Shown here piece by piece: positions 1 through 7,916 of a stretch of DNA of 27,862 bases. The notes beneath the pieces are model-generated. The model ran no database searches. It was not told the origin of the DNA and was given only the letters and a program-made list of their open reading frames with translations. Location: NCBI GenBank assembly GCA_003266075.1, contig MUZZ01000157.1:1-27862 (forward strand), in the 5' to 3' direction. The stretch comes from Methanosphaera sp. rholeuAM74 (GTDB taxonomy: Archaea > Methanobacteriota > Methanobacteria > Methanobacteriales > Methanobacteriaceae). Position 1 is the first letter of the stretch. Each line of letters starts with the position of its first letter. The translations under genes were made by a program, and so were the position numbers.

Positions 1-265
1 CCTTGTTTCTCCAGTCAATCATTGTTGATAGGCCTTTGTCGTGTATTGTGTATGTTATTGGTGCTCCGACTCTTGTTCTTTTGTCTCTTTGTTCGTGGTC
101 AAATGCCCTCCATTCTGGTCCCATGTCTACTAGGTTGTCGTCTATTACTAGTCCACACGTTCCACAGACAACTTCTCCTCTTTCGTGGTCGTTTATTAGT
201 CTGGTTGAACCACATTCTGGACAGATTGTTTCTTTTTTCTCCATTTCAGCGACGTCTTCTTTCAT
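1..265 (-). CDS. tfb: Transcription initiation factor TFB (TFIIB homologue), N-terminal part, cut by window edge
   Basis: TFB bridges TBP bound at the TATA box and RNA polymerase and is needed for archaeal promoter opening. The minus-strand translation shows the N-terminal zinc ribbon, with cysteine pairs CPEC (about 223-212) and CGTC (about 166-155). It continues with the conserved GPEWRAF segment, RTRVGAP and the HDKGLSTMIDWRNK linker. The cyclin folds lie beyond position 1. The start chosen is the ATG at 265 (MKEDVAEMEKKE), where I expect archaeal TFBs to begin; ATG 244 is an alternative. No Shine-Dalgarno site is visible before either. The frame is open far upstream, with further ATGs at 376, 406, 424 and 508 and no stop until 1109-1111, so a long N-terminal extension is possible. 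gar1 lies directly upstream. Identity is certain; the start is not. Confidence 0.9.
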   Translation of the reverse strand, partial: MKEDVAEMEKKETICPECGSTRLINDHERGEVVCGTCGLVIDDNLVDMGPEWRAFDHEQRDKRTRVGAPITYTIHDKGLSTMIDWRNK

Positions 266-1108
266 TTGTTCTTTTTCGCTGATTCCGTTGAGGTTTTCTA
301 GTTCTCTTTCGATTTCATCTGAGTCGGTGGTGTCTATTTTTATTATTTCTTCGACGTCTAGGTCGGAGTTTGTCATTAGTTCTAGGTCTGTGTCTTCACC
401 TATCATTACGTCGGCGTTGTTCATACTTTCTACTAGTTTGAAGTCACTTGGTTCTTCTTCGTTGTCGGAGCTTTTTCTTCCTTTTTTGGAGTCTTTGAAG
501 TTGTCCATTATTTCTAGTAGTGGGTTTGGTTGTTTTTTGTCTCGTTTTTTGTTTTTGTCGTCTTTAGTTTTGGTTTTTTTGGTTTTGGTTTTTTTCTTTT
601 CTCCTTTTTTGGGTCTTCCCCTATTTTTGGTGGATTTTGTTGTTTCATTTGGTGTTTCTGTTTTATCTTCTTCTGTTTCATCTTTGTTTTGTTTTGTTTC
701 CTGTTTTGTTTCTCCTTTTCTTGGTCTTCCTGGTCCTCTTTTTTTAGGTGGTTCTTGTTTTTCTACTATGGTTATTGTGTGTTTGTTTTCTGGTTGTTTT
801 TTAGGTCTTCCTGGTTTTCTTTTTTCTTCTTCTTCATCTTTTTCTTCTTCTTGTTTTTCTTCTAGTTTTTTTTCTTCTTCGTTTTTTGTTGTTTGTTCTG
901 TTGTTTCGATTTTTTCTTCTACTTTTTTAGGTTTAGGTTTACTCTTGGGTTTTGATCTTGTTTTTGGTCTTTTTGTTGTTTTGTGTGGTCTTCCTATTCT
1001 TCTTTTTCTTTTTAGTATTCCTGCCGTGTTTACATCCTCCTTTTTTTTGTTTTGGTGCGAGATATACGGTTTCTCCGACTTTTGCTTTCTTGTATTTGTT
1101 GTTGGTTT
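266..1108 (-). other. Stop-free AT-hook-rich extension in frame with TFB, overlapping the gar1 tail
   Basis: Read on minus in the TFB frame, this stretch has no stop codon from 1108 to the tfb start. It encodes a highly charged Lys/Glu/Thr-rich chain. Four AT-hook-like GRP cores are seen: RIGRPHK (1000-980), KPGRPKK (817-797), GPGRPRKG (736-713) and RGRPKKG (622-602). An acidic Asp/Glu-rich segment (about 480-290) follows, running into TFB. No ATG, GTG or TTG occurs in this frame between 1108 and 509. Translation could therefore enter only by a frame change from gar1, by a non-standard start, or at ATG 508. The overlap with gar1 is 941-1108. It may be the true tail of GAR1 displaced by one base, an N-terminal extension of TFB, or a GAR1-TFB fusion. 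The motifs and the absence of stops are seen; translation is inference. Confidence 0.55.
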
Positions 1109-1295
1109 TTATGGATATGTATGGTTTTTTTGTTGATCCGATTATGTCGTTTATTCGTCCTATGGCTTCTTGTTTGTGGTTGGTTACTATTGATCCTAGT
1201 CGGTAAGTGTTTTTTGTTGGAACTATCAGCTTTTTCGTACTTGTTTCATGGCTTATAATTCCTATTTTCTTTTGTTTGTTTTTATTTTTTGTCAT
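939..1295 (-). CDS. gar1: H/ACA ribonucleoprotein component GAR1
   Basis: GAR1 is a small beta-barrel protein of H/ACA guide RNPs; it contacts Cbf5 and helps pseudouridylation of rRNA. Residues about 10-85 match the Gar1 fold: a basic start, 'RLGSIVTNHKQEAIGRI', the hallmark 'KKPYISIK' and 'KVGETVYLAPKQKK' closing the barrel. The remainder is a Lys/Asn-rich tail ending at 939. At the barrel end the message has eight A residues (1048-1041). With one base fewer, or a +1 shift there, the frame becomes the open AT-hook frame that leads into tfb. The present tail is therefore probably not the ancestral one. No Shine-Dalgarno site is visible before the ATG. Neighbour tfb lies downstream on the same strand. 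Confidence 0.85.
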   Translation of the reverse strand: MTKNKNKQKKIGIISHETSTKKLIVPTKNTYRLGSIVTNHKQEAIGRINDIIGSTKKPYISIKTNNKYKKAKVGETVYLAPKQKKGGCKHGRNTKKKKKNRKTTQNNKKTKNKIKTQE

Positions 1296-1658
1296 TTTTA
1301 TTTGTTCTTATTATTTTTTGTTGTATATGATTGGTTTTTCTGTTATAATCATCGTTGTTTATTGTTGGTAAAATTAGCTTATTGTTTTTTTTGGTAGTTA
1401 TTTTTTTGGGCTTATTTTGTTTTGGTGATTATTTGTCTTCTTAAATCATATACTGGATATATGATATATTACTTTTTTTTATATCCTTACATAAAGGTAT
1501 ACTTGTCTTAATATTTATACTTTTGGATATGTTTATATACTATGGGTTTATGTATCTTATATAGTTTCGCTATTTATATCAAATTTGATGGGATATTATT
1601 TAATTAATATGCTTCTAGCAGTATCTTTAATTACCCAATAAAAAAATGGTGATGGATA
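1296..1658. other. Intergenic region upstream of gar1, with a palindrome
   Basis: This AT-rich gap separates rraA (ending at 1659) and gar1 (starting at 1295), both on minus. No gene is recognised. A perfect 8-bp inverted repeat, ATCATATA/TATATGAT with a 5-base spacer, lies at 1445-1465, about 150 bases before the gar1 start. It could be an operator or a hairpin. Seven A residues just below 1659 give a T-run on minus that may end the rraA transcript. Several TATA-like stretches exist, none of which can be singled out. Confidence 0.4.
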
Positions 1659-2327
1659 TTAAATTCCGATGATTTTGTCTAGTTGTGCATCTTCTTTTTC
1701 TAATTTTTTCATACATTTCTTTTCAAATGCTTTAATCTTGTTTAATTCTTCTAATGTCTCTTCTACACATTCTTGTGGTATGATTACTACACCATCATAG
1801 TCACCTACAAGTATGTCTCCTGTTTTAATGATTGTATCTTTTATACGAAGATTTTCTTTTATGGTTCCCATGTTCAAGGCTTTCCCAGCATTAGGTCTTA
1901 TCATTTTTGAAAAAACTGGATAGCCTAACTTAATTATTTCTTCGCTATCTCTTGAAGCACCGTTTATGACGGTAGCCTTAATATTATTCTTTTTAGCAGC
2001 TCTGGATGCTAATTCACCCCATATTGCATGGTCACAATCGCTACAATTTATGAAGAGGATATCATTTTCTTCTGCTTCATATATTGCTTTAATTCCTGTT
2101 CCCCAGTCATAGGAATTTACTCCTACTGTGACTATTTTACCAATCACTTTCCTGGATTTGTCTATTGCAGTTACTGACTCTATGACTCCAGTAGTACCGT
2201 AGAGATTTTTAAGGGCATCTGACACGTTGTCACTAGATGCGTGTTCAAGTAGATTTTCTAGGGTGATTTTAACTTCTTTTTTTCCACTTCTCAAAATACT
2301 TTTTGGTGTTATCTTTTTTTCTGACAT
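1659..2327 (-). CDS. RraA-family (DlpA/HMG-CHA aldolase-like) protein
   Basis: Members of the RraA fold are metal-dependent aldolases/decarboxylases or RNase E regulators. Archaeal members are often annotated as 'demethylmenaquinone methyltransferase' by old error. In archaea a copy is often fused to hexulose-6-phosphate synthase; here it stands alone at 222 residues. Seen: 'WGELASRAAK' (103-112) and 'NGASRD' (122-127), the family positions for substrate and metal binding (Arg126, Asp127), followed by 'GDYDGVV' near residue 175. The C-terminal 30 residues form a charged helix. The ATG at 2327 has only a weak leader. A short 74-base gap separates it from the upstream DUF211 gene, which has its own C-tract/T-tract end, so the two may be transcribed separately. 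Substrate unknown. Confidence 0.8.
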   Translation of the reverse strand: MSEKKITPKSILRSGKKEVKITLENLLEHASSDNVSDALKNLYGTTGVIESVTAIDKSRKVIGKIVTVGVNSYDWGTGIKAIYEAEENDILFINCSDCDHAIWGELASRAAKKNNIKATVINGASRDSEEIIKLGYPVFSKMIRPNAGKALNMGTIKENLRIKDTIIKTGDILVGDYDGVVIIPQECVEETLEELNKIKAFEKKCMKKLEKEDAQLDKIIGI

Positions 2328-2361
2328 TTTATATCATTAATCCTAGATTTATTGTTTTTTT

Positions 2362-2392
2362 AAAAAAAATAATTAATAGGGTTTGTGGGGGG
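2362..2392 (-). terminator. C-tract plus T-tract 3' end of the DUF211 gene
   Basis: On minus, ten bases after the DUF211 stop, a six-C run (2392-2387) within a C-rich stretch is followed by an eight-T run (2369-2362). No stable hairpin is seen. T-runs are the known archaeal termination signal; the C-tract is a recurring feature in this window. Confidence 0.45.
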
Positions 2393-2401
2393 TGGTCAGT
2401 T

Positions 2402-2692
2402 TTAATCTTGTGGGGTTGTCACTTCTTCTACTAGTTTTCTTCCTGCAACGACTTCATCAATACTGTGGACTGATGCACCATAGTGTTCTATTGCTTCTTT
2501 AATTTTATCATAGTTAAGGTCTTTTCCTTCCATGGTGATTTTCACGTTTTCTGTATCTTTATCTAATTCTATCAGGGTTATGTTCACTCCATCCACGCCA
2601 TCTAATGCACTAAGATACATTGCAAATGATGTTAATGATGGGCTGTGTGGTTTGAGTATGTCTAATACTACTCTCATTAATGCGTTTCCCAT
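2402..2692 (-). CDS. DUF211 protein (ferredoxin-like fold)
   Basis: This small 96-residue protein matches the archaeal DUF211 family: 'MRVVLDILKPHSPSL' at the N-terminus, 'LDGVDGVNITLIELDKDTENVKITMEG' in the middle, and 'IKEAIEHYGASVHSIDEV' near the end. The family is predicted to have a ferredoxin-like alpha/beta fold; no biochemical function is established to my knowledge. A Shine-Dalgarno GGAGG precedes the ATG by about 11 bases (2702-2706), supporting this start. The gene is divergent from dnaG across a 350-base gap and lies upstream of rraA. Confidence 0.85.
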   Translation of the reverse strand: MGNALMRVVLDILKPHSPSLTSFAMYLSALDGVDGVNITLIELDKDTENVKITMEGKDLNYDKIKEAIEHYGASVHSIDEVVAGRKLVEEVTTPQD

Positions 2693-3042
2693 TTGTATTA
2701 AATCCTCCGATTTAAAATATTTTTTTCTAATATAATTATATATTATTTTTCTTATTTAAACATAATACCATCAAGTATTAATACTAAATATTATTATATC
2801 TATTAATGTGGATATAACGAAGTAGTTATTGAAATATGAAAATCTATTATCATACCCCAAAGTTAACATTACCATATATATGCTCTTAGCAGTTATTTTT
2901 AAATGTTACATGGACTTGATAATTTATAAAGATTATACTGATGAATTTATAGGCTATTTAAAGCCTTTATCTATAAAATATTATGTAATTGTTTTTTCAT
3001 CACATTCGCTAATTGATAGACAACAATAAAAAGGCGAGGGAT
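2693..3042. other. Divergent promoter region between DUF211 and dnaG
   Basis: A 350-base AT-rich gap between divergent genes; it must carry both promoters. TATA-like tracts are abundant (for example near 2730-2750 for the minus gene). A short perfect hairpin, AGGCT/AGCCT with a 6-base loop, lies at 2951-2966. A 66-codon plus-strand frame beginning with TTG at 2829 has no ribosome site or recognisable protein character and is not called. Confidence 0.35.
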
Positions 3043-4431
3043 ATGACACATAAAAATGCAAAATATCATGATGATGAAGATTATTATTACATGGTTAAGG
3101 ATGAACTTACAACAACAAAATACTTGATACACTCACAGATAAATGCAAAAGGCTTTGTGGAAAAACCTGATGTTGTGGGAGCAATATTCGGTCAAACAGA
3201 GGGATTGCTAAGTGACAGTTTGGACTTAAGGGAACTGCAGAAAACTGGTAGAATAGGCAGAATAAAAGTTGACATGGCCAACAAATCAGGCAGAACAAAA
3301 GGAGAAGTAATAATCCCATCAAGCTTAGACAGAATAGAAACAACAATACTGGCAGCATCTCTAGAAACAATAAACAGGGTAGGACCATGTGAAGCATCAC
3401 TAAGAGTCACCAAAATAGAGGATGTAAGGGCAGTAAAAAGAAGAAACATAGTAGAAAGGGCTAAGCAGTTATACAAGAACATGATGGAGGACTTCACACC
3501 AGAAAGTTCCAAAATGATAGATGAGGTACGAGCATCAATAAGGATGCCAGAAATCATCGAATACGGTGAAGAAAACCTACCAGCCGGACCAAATACTCCT
3601 ACATCTGACGCAATACTAATAGTCGAGGGAAGATCCGACGTATTAAACCTCTTAAAATATGGGATAAAGAATACAATAGCAGTTGAAGGAGTAAACATTC
3701 CAAAAACAGTTGCAAAACTGACCAAGGAAAGAACAGTCACAGCATTCCTAGACGGTGACAGGGGAGGAGACCTGATACTGAAGGAACTACTCCAGATAGG
3801 TGACATAGACTATGTGACTAGGGCACCGAGAGGACTTGAAGTAGAATACCTCAACAAGGATCAAGTAATATATGCACTAAAACATAAAACATCCGTAGAA
3901 AAGATAACAAGCAATGCCAACTACAACTACAACAGACAAAACTACTATAAACCAAACAAGAAATACAACAACAGAAACACGGTCAAACAAACAAACTACA
4001 GAAACAACCACTACAACAACCAGAACACGAACACATCCAAAGCAACAAATGACACTAAAGACGAAACAAGTACTCTAATAAAAGAAGACATCGACAAAAA
4101 CGTAGATAATGATATTCAAAGCGATGAAAAGAAAGTATCAAAGCATGAACAAATACTAGACCAACTAGCATCAACTAGTATGGGACGCTTGTATGATGAA
4201 AATTCAAATCTCATCAAGGAAGTAAAAGTAGAAAACATCTACAATGAAATAAAAAACACGCCAGAGAAAATCAAGTGCATAATATTTGACGGAGTCATAA
4301 GCCAGAGATTAGTGGACATTTCCAAGGAAAGAAACATAGAATCTCTAGTGGCAGTTAAGATGAGTGAAGTTGTAAAAAAACCCGAAACCATAAAAATTAT
4401 AACAAAACGTTCTTTAACAAAAAAGCAGTAG
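3043..4431 (+). CDS. dnaG: Archaeal DnaG-type primase/exosome subunit
   Basis: Archaeal DnaG has a Toprim domain; it is known both as an RNA primer synthase and as an exosome subunit. Seen: the N-terminal 'TTKYLIHSQINAKGFVEKPD' and 'VVGAIFGQTEGLL', typical of archaeal DnaG. The Toprim motifs 'VEGRSD' (Glu195) and 'FLDGDRGGD' (Asp237, Asp239) carry the metal ligands. 'RGLEVEYL' ends the core. Residues about 290-335 are an Asn/Tyr/Gln-rich low-complexity insertion, followed by a charged linker and a conserved C-terminal block. The ATG at 3043 is preceded by a GGCGAGGG ribosome-site-like sequence; the frame also opens at TTG 3013, which lacks one. xerA follows 61 bases later. Confidence 0.93.
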   Translation: MTHKNAKYHDDEDYYYMVKDELTTTKYLIHSQINAKGFVEKPDVVGAIFGQTEGLLSDSLDLRELQKTGRIGRIKVDMANKSGRTKGEVIIPSSLDRIETTILAASLETINRVGPCEASLRVTKIEDVRAVKRRNIVERAKQLYKNMMEDFTPESSKMIDEVRASIRMPEIIEYGEENLPAGPNTPTSDAILIVEGRSDVLNLLKYGIKNTIAVEGVNIPKTVAKLTKERTVTAFLDGDRGGDLILKELLQIGDIDYVTRAPRGLEVEYLNKDQVIYALKHKTSVEKITSNANYNYNRQNYYKPNKKYNNRNTVKQTNYRNNHYNNQNTNTSKATNDTKDETSTLIKEDIDKNVDNDIQSDEKKVSKHEQILDQLASTSMGRLYDENSNLIKEVKVENIYNEIKNTPEKIKCIIFDGVISQRLVDISKERNIESLVAVKMSEVVKKPETIKIITKRSLTKKQ

Positions 4432-4464
4432 GAAAACAATCCTATTGCACATGTATTTTTTTTT
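4429..4464 (+). terminator. Short hairpin plus T-tract after dnaG
   Basis: TAGGA/TCCTA (4429-4433 with 4440-4444) forms a small stem starting in the stop codon. It is followed by a nine-T run (4456-4464). xerA starts only 28 bases later with no obvious promoter, so this would have to act as a partial terminator. Confidence 0.4.
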
Positions 4465-4492
4465 AAGTATTGGATATGGAGATGAGTAGAAA

Positions 4493-5443
4493 ATGAGTCA
4501 CGAATATCTGGACGATATAAATTTTGAAGATCAAATTGATGACTATATACTAGAAATGGATATACAAAGTTACTCTGCAAATACTCTTAAAACATATCAT
4601 TCAATACTAAACAGTTTCTATGACTTTTTACTAAACGAGAAGAAGGTCGACAGCCAGAAGGCAATGATACGTTCATTCAAACGATACATACAACACCTAA
4701 AACGTGACAAAAACGTTTCACAAAACTACTTATACCTTGTGACAGTTGTAACCAAGAAGTTCTTCGAATTTATCGGAGTAAACATTAATGATGAAGTAAA
4801 AACTCCGAAAAGAACCAAGTCACTACCAAAAGCATTGAATGAACAGGAAGTATACGATTTAATCCATGCAAAGGATGACCTCTATGACCCAGAAAAAACT
4901 AATCCCCAGAACATCAGCCGACTCAGAAACAAACTAATACTAACACTACTATACTCTACAGGATTACGGGTATCTGAACTAATCAACCTAAAAATCAAGG
5001 CAATAGATGAACAGGAACGCACCATACTAGTTAGGGGAAAAGGTGAAAAGGATAGGGTAGTAATATTCGATGAAAACACCTTAAACTTAATACATGAATA
5101 CGTAGACAAACGGGGAGTAGAAAACGAATACCTATTCGTAAACCAGAGAAATCACACACTAACCTCAAGATACATACAGTTGATGATAAAAGAATATGCT
5201 AACGAAGCAGAAATAACAAAAAAAGTAACACCACACGTTCTAAGACACTCATTTGCAACACACCTACTTAAGAATGGTGTTGACATACGCGCAATCCAGC
5301 AACTACTAGGACACAGTAATCTAAGTACAACACAGATATATACAAACGTTGACTTACATACAATCAAGGGAGCATATGACATAGCATGGTCTAACAGGGA
5401 TGAAAACGTTAACAAAAATAATCAAGTCGACACATTGGACTAA
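4493..5443 (+). CDS. xerA: Tyrosine recombinase XerA
   Basis: XerA is the archaeal Xer recombinase that resolves chromosome dimers at dif sites. The protein has 316 residues, a normal length. Residues about 20-95 form the SAM-like core-binding domain. The catalytic domain shows every active-site residue: Arg159 in 'TGLRVSEL', Lys183 in 'GKGEKDR', His248 and Arg251 in 'HVLRH', His274 in 'LLGHSNLSTT' and nucleophile Tyr283. A Shine-Dalgarno GGAGATGA (4478-4485) sits 7 bases before the ATG. It lies 61 bases after dnaG and is probably cotranscribed at least in part. No mobile-element features flank it, so it looks like the housekeeping enzyme and not an integrase of an element. Confidence 0.92.
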   Translation: MSHEYLDDINFEDQIDDYILEMDIQSYSANTLKTYHSILNSFYDFLLNEKKVDSQKAMIRSFKRYIQHLKRDKNVSQNYLYLVTVVTKKFFEFIGVNINDEVKTPKRTKSLPKALNEQEVYDLIHAKDDLYDPEKTNPQNISRLRNKLILTLLYSTGLRVSELINLKIKAIDEQERTILVRGKGEKDRVVIFDENTLNLIHEYVDKRGVENEYLFVNQRNHTLTSRYIQLMIKEYANEAEITKKVTPHVLRHSFATHLLKNGVDIRAIQQLLGHSNLSTTQIYTNVDLHTIKGAYDIAWSNRDENVNKNNQVDTLD

Positions 5444-5458
5444 AAAAAAATTTTTTTT
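5441..5458. terminator. Bidirectional A9/T8 terminator between xerA and bioY
   Basis: Nine A residues (5442-5450) directly followed by eight T residues (5451-5458) lie between the convergent genes xerA (plus) and bioY (minus). Each strand therefore presents a T-run just after a stop, matching the archaeal oligo-T termination signal. Confidence 0.6.
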
Positions 5459-5491
5459 CAAAATTAAAAAATTAGTAATAAAAAGGGGAAT

Positions 5492-6112
5492 TTAATCCTC
5501 TTTAGGTAATACTGCAGTAGTAATACCCGATGCTATGGCAATTTTTATTAAATCTCCAACAACAAATGGAAGTAAACCCATAACTATAAGCTCAGCAAAG
5601 CTTAAAGGAGATCCAACTTTAACTAGCATAGCATAATATAATCCAATTAAACCTGGAATGTAGATGAATACAAAGTTAGCAACTAGCATGGTGACAAAAC
5701 TTGCCAAAGGCTTTCTCGTGCTACTATATTTATCAAACACATATCCAATAAATGCTGCTGCAAAGATAAATCCTATGATGTATCCACCACTGGCTTGGAA
5801 GATAAATTCCAATCCATGACTCATATTAGTAAACCATGGCATGCCAATTATACCTAGGATTGTGTATAAAATCATACTGAAACTTCCCCACTTACTACCT
5901 AGGAAGACACCGGCAAGTAAAACTGCGAATGTCTGGAAGGTAACGAGAACAGGACTCCAAGGTATGGCCAGTGAAACCTGGGCCATAAGACCAGTAAAGC
6001 ATGCGAAGATAAATGAGACTAAAAACATAGTTAATGTATCAGCATTATTTCTCCATGTAAACCATGACAACTGCAAATCATGAATCCTATTTCTATTGAA
6101 AGTATTTGTCAT
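5492..6112 (-). CDS. bioY: Biotin transporter substrate-binding subunit BioY
   Basis: BioY is the S component of energy-coupling-factor transporters and binds biotin in the membrane. The 206-residue protein has about six hydrophobic segments. Family patterns seen are 'TGLMAQVSLAIPWSPVLVTFQTFAVLLAG', the 'GSKWGSFSMILYTILGIIGMPWF' loop region, 'ASGGYIIGF' and the final 'LPFVVGDLIKIAIA' helix. A GAGGTAAT ribosome site precedes the ATG. No ATPase (EcfA) or EcfT gene is adjacent, so it must share an energising module encoded elsewhere or act alone. No clear BirA-type operator was seen in the 440 bases upstream. It converges on xerA. Confidence 0.92.
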   Translation of the reverse strand: MTNTFNRNRIHDLQLSWFTWRNNADTLTMFLVSFIFACFTGLMAQVSLAIPWSPVLVTFQTFAVLLAGVFLGSKWGSFSMILYTILGIIGMPWFTNMSHGLEFIFQASGGYIIGFIFAAAFIGYVFDKYSSTRKPLASFVTMLVANFVFIYIPGLIGLYYAMLVKVGSPLSFAELIVMGLLPFVVGDLIKIAIASGITTAVLPKED

Positions 6113-6553
6113 AAATATTACCTCGTTAATTTATTTTATAACATCATATTTTAATACCATATACTATATTGTTTCTATTACTATATAATCATTTCTAAAT
6201 CAAAATGGTGATGTCTGATATTTTAATTCGTTTAATGGGTGTATATGGTGGACTATATGGTATTCAGGGGTATTATAGTTTAAAACGTTTTTTATGGTGG
6301 GATAAGTATGTGTGGTTGTTTAAATTCCTTAAGATATGTTGAAATATTGGCAAGCATACTCATCACACACATTAACCAGAATAAACACAACTTTTATTAA
6401 TCATGTTGAATATAGATTATACTATAATAATTGTATAAGCAGGTACAATAAATTTTTCATGGATTATGATTATAATTACTTATACTCTAAGTAAGACAAC
6501 TAAAGAACATAGTCCGAACTAATAAAATCAAGATTAAGTACTGAGGGAAATTA
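6113..6553. other. Divergent region between bioY and aIF5A
   Basis: This 441-base gap holds the promoters of both flanking genes. A TATA-like box (6182-6189) is followed by a 45-codon open frame at 6205, listed separately. Before aIF5A the sequence is AT-rich, with a ribosome site GAGGG at 6541-6546. No RNA gene was recognised. Confidence 0.4.
6205..6342 (+). CDS. Possible small basic/hydrophobic protein (45 aa)
   Basis: A 45-codon frame opens at ATG 6205 (a second ATG at 6211) and ends with TGA at 6340-6342. The product is rich in Leu, Tyr, Trp, Gly and Lys, for example 'GVYGGLYGIQGYYSLKRFLWW', and could be a small membrane peptide. No Shine-Dalgarno site is seen. A TATA-like box at 6182-6189 lies about 20-25 bases upstream, as expected for a leaderless archaeal message. 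No family is recognised and it may be a chance frame; the region is richer in G and T than its surroundings. Confidence 0.25.
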   Translation: MVMSDILIRLMGVYGGLYGIQGYYSLKRFLWWDKYVWLFKFLKIC

Positions 6554-6952
6554 ATGGCAACAAAAGTAGTAGAAATAAAAACTTTAAAACAAGGAAAATA
6601 CTTAGTATTAGATGGTGAAGCTTCAAAAATAACCAGCATATCAACATCCTCTCCTGGTAAACACGGCGCAGCAAAAGCACGTATAGAAGCAGTAGGATTA
6701 TTTGATAATCAGAAAAGAAGTCTTGTAAAACCAGTAAATGCTAAAGTAGATATTCCTATAATAGATAAAAGGGTAGGACAAGTACTAGCATTAATGGGAA
6801 CAGAAGTACAATTAATGGACTTAGAAACCTATGAAACAGTAGAATTACCAATACCAGATGATTTAAAAGATGAACTAACCGAAGGAAAAGAAGTAGAGTA
6901 CATCGAAGCATTAGGTAACATGAAAATAATGAGAACAAAAGGTGGAAGCTAA
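6554..6952 (+). CDS. eif5a: Translation factor aIF5A (hypusine-containing)
   Basis: aIF5A relieves ribosome stalling and is modified on one lysine to deoxyhypusine or hypusine. The 132-residue length is normal. The modification loop 'SPGKHGAAKAR' places the target at Lys36. The N-terminal SH3-like domain (about 1-70) is followed by the OB domain with 'DIPIIDKRVGQVLA' and 'YIEALGNMKI'. The ATG follows a GAGGG ribosome site at about 7 bases. It stands alone between divergent bioY and the convergent GyrI-like gene. Confidence 0.95.
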   Translation: MATKVVEIKTLKQGKYLVLDGEASKITSISTSSPGKHGAAKARIEAVGLFDNQKRSLVKPVNAKVDIPIIDKRVGQVLALMGTEVQLMDLETYETVELPIPDDLKDELTEGKEVEYIEALGNMKIMRTKGGS

Positions 6953-7399
6953 GACCAACACTTTATAATTATTATTTTCAATTCACCTCCCACAAACAAT
7001 TTTTCCACAGAGTAATATAAAAAATCTAATTGTTAATAACTCTAATGGCAACAATTATATATAACAAATAACATAACATAATATTAGTTAATTAGCTATC
7101 AAAGAATGATAAGTATTTAAAGCTCAAACAAAGGAAAACATAGAACAAAATCAATGTTTAGATATATAGTATACATTTCAAAATTTTTTTAACAAAGGAT
7201 TTTGAATAAAACAATTCTTTAAGAGTTTTAAATACAAAAAACATTCTTTACAAGGGAAAAATAAATCTACACAATTTAAAATCCTGGGCACAAAAATAGC
7301 TAATAACCAATAGAACACTAAAAATAAGAAAACATTTAGTTCTATTTACACTATACAACTTTTTTTTTAAACAAAAATAATTATTAAAGGGATTCAAAA
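6953..7399. other. AT-rich gap between convergent genes
   Basis: This 447-base region lies between aIF5A (plus) and the GyrI-like gene (minus). A C-rich patch (6984-6993) followed by a short T-run near 7000 resembles the C-tract ends of other genes here. An A/T-rich block near 7360-7380 could end the minus transcript. No gene or RNA is recognised. Confidence 0.4.
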
Positions 7400-7885
7400 C
7401 TACCTTTTACCCATAAATATAACTGGAAGCTGAACCTCAGACTTGACATCCTCAACAGGAGTATCCTCACCAGCAGGAAGATAAATCTCCGTAATAGGAC
7501 CGACAATATCATACCCATTATCCAACGCATAATCCACAATCTTTCTGACAGTCACGTTAAAATTCTTATGGGAACCCCTATGAATCGCAGACAATACAGT
7601 ATGACCAGTAACCTCCTTAAGACCAAGCTTACCCATACGACCAGCAGGCTTGCCGTCATTAAAGAAATCCTTAATAGGCATACCCACCTCAAAAATCTGA
7701 TCATTCTCAGCATGCTCTTCCAAATCATTATCATAAGAACCATAAGGAAAGCCCACAGCCTCCAAATTATTCTCCCTAATAAGATTAGCAACCTCCTCAA
7801 TAAATTCAGGCAACTTGCTGAAACTATCAACATGAGGCACATATGCAACCTTCTGGTCTTCAATCTTCTTCTCAATAACATCCAT
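7400..7885 (-). CDS. Stand-alone GyrI-like / AraC effector-binding domain protein
   Basis: The 161-residue protein matches the GyrI-like small-molecule-binding (SOUL-like) fold. It opens with an I-x-D/Q-Q-K-VAYV strand, and has 'FPYGSYDND' in the middle. It closes with 'GPITEIYLPAGEDTPVEDV', then 'SEVQLPVIF', the usual end of the family. No DNA-binding domain is attached. Such single-domain proteins bind hydrophobic or cationic ligands; their targets are mostly unknown. The ATG at 7885 is preferred over TTG 7894; the leader is short with only a weak ribosome site. A perfect palindrome (7917-7936) overlaps its probable TATA region. It is divergent from the large surface-protein gene at 8256. 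Confidence 0.8.
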   Translation of the reverse strand: MDVIEKKIEDQKVAYVPHVDSFSKLPEFIEEVANLIRENNLEAVGFPYGSYDNDLEEHAENDQIFEVGMPIKDFFNDGKPAGRMGKLGLKEVTGHTVLSAIHRGSHKNFNVTVRKIVDYALDNGYDIVGPITEIYLPAGEDTPVEDVKSEVQLPVIFMGKR

Positions 7886-7916
7886 AAATATCAAAACCCA
7901 TAATTCATATAGTTAT

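Noticed and set aside
3..1136. 377-codon plus-strand open frame rich in Phe, Ser and Leu
   Set aside because: It is the antisense of the Lys/Glu-rich gar1-tfb region; the minus strand carries recognisable GAR1 and TFB.
2829..3029. 66-codon plus-strand frame before dnaG
   Set aside because: TTG start, no ribosome site, composition of AT-rich intergenic DNA, no recognisable motif.
4493..5443. Tyrosine recombinase as an integrase of a mobile element
   Set aside because: Size, motifs and the dnaG neighbour fit housekeeping XerA; no att repeats, tRNA or phage genes nearby.
6201..6225. C/D-box-like GTGATG...CTGA before the small frame
   Set aside because: The boxes are nearly adjacent with no guide spacing or second box pair, so a C/D guide RNA is not supported.
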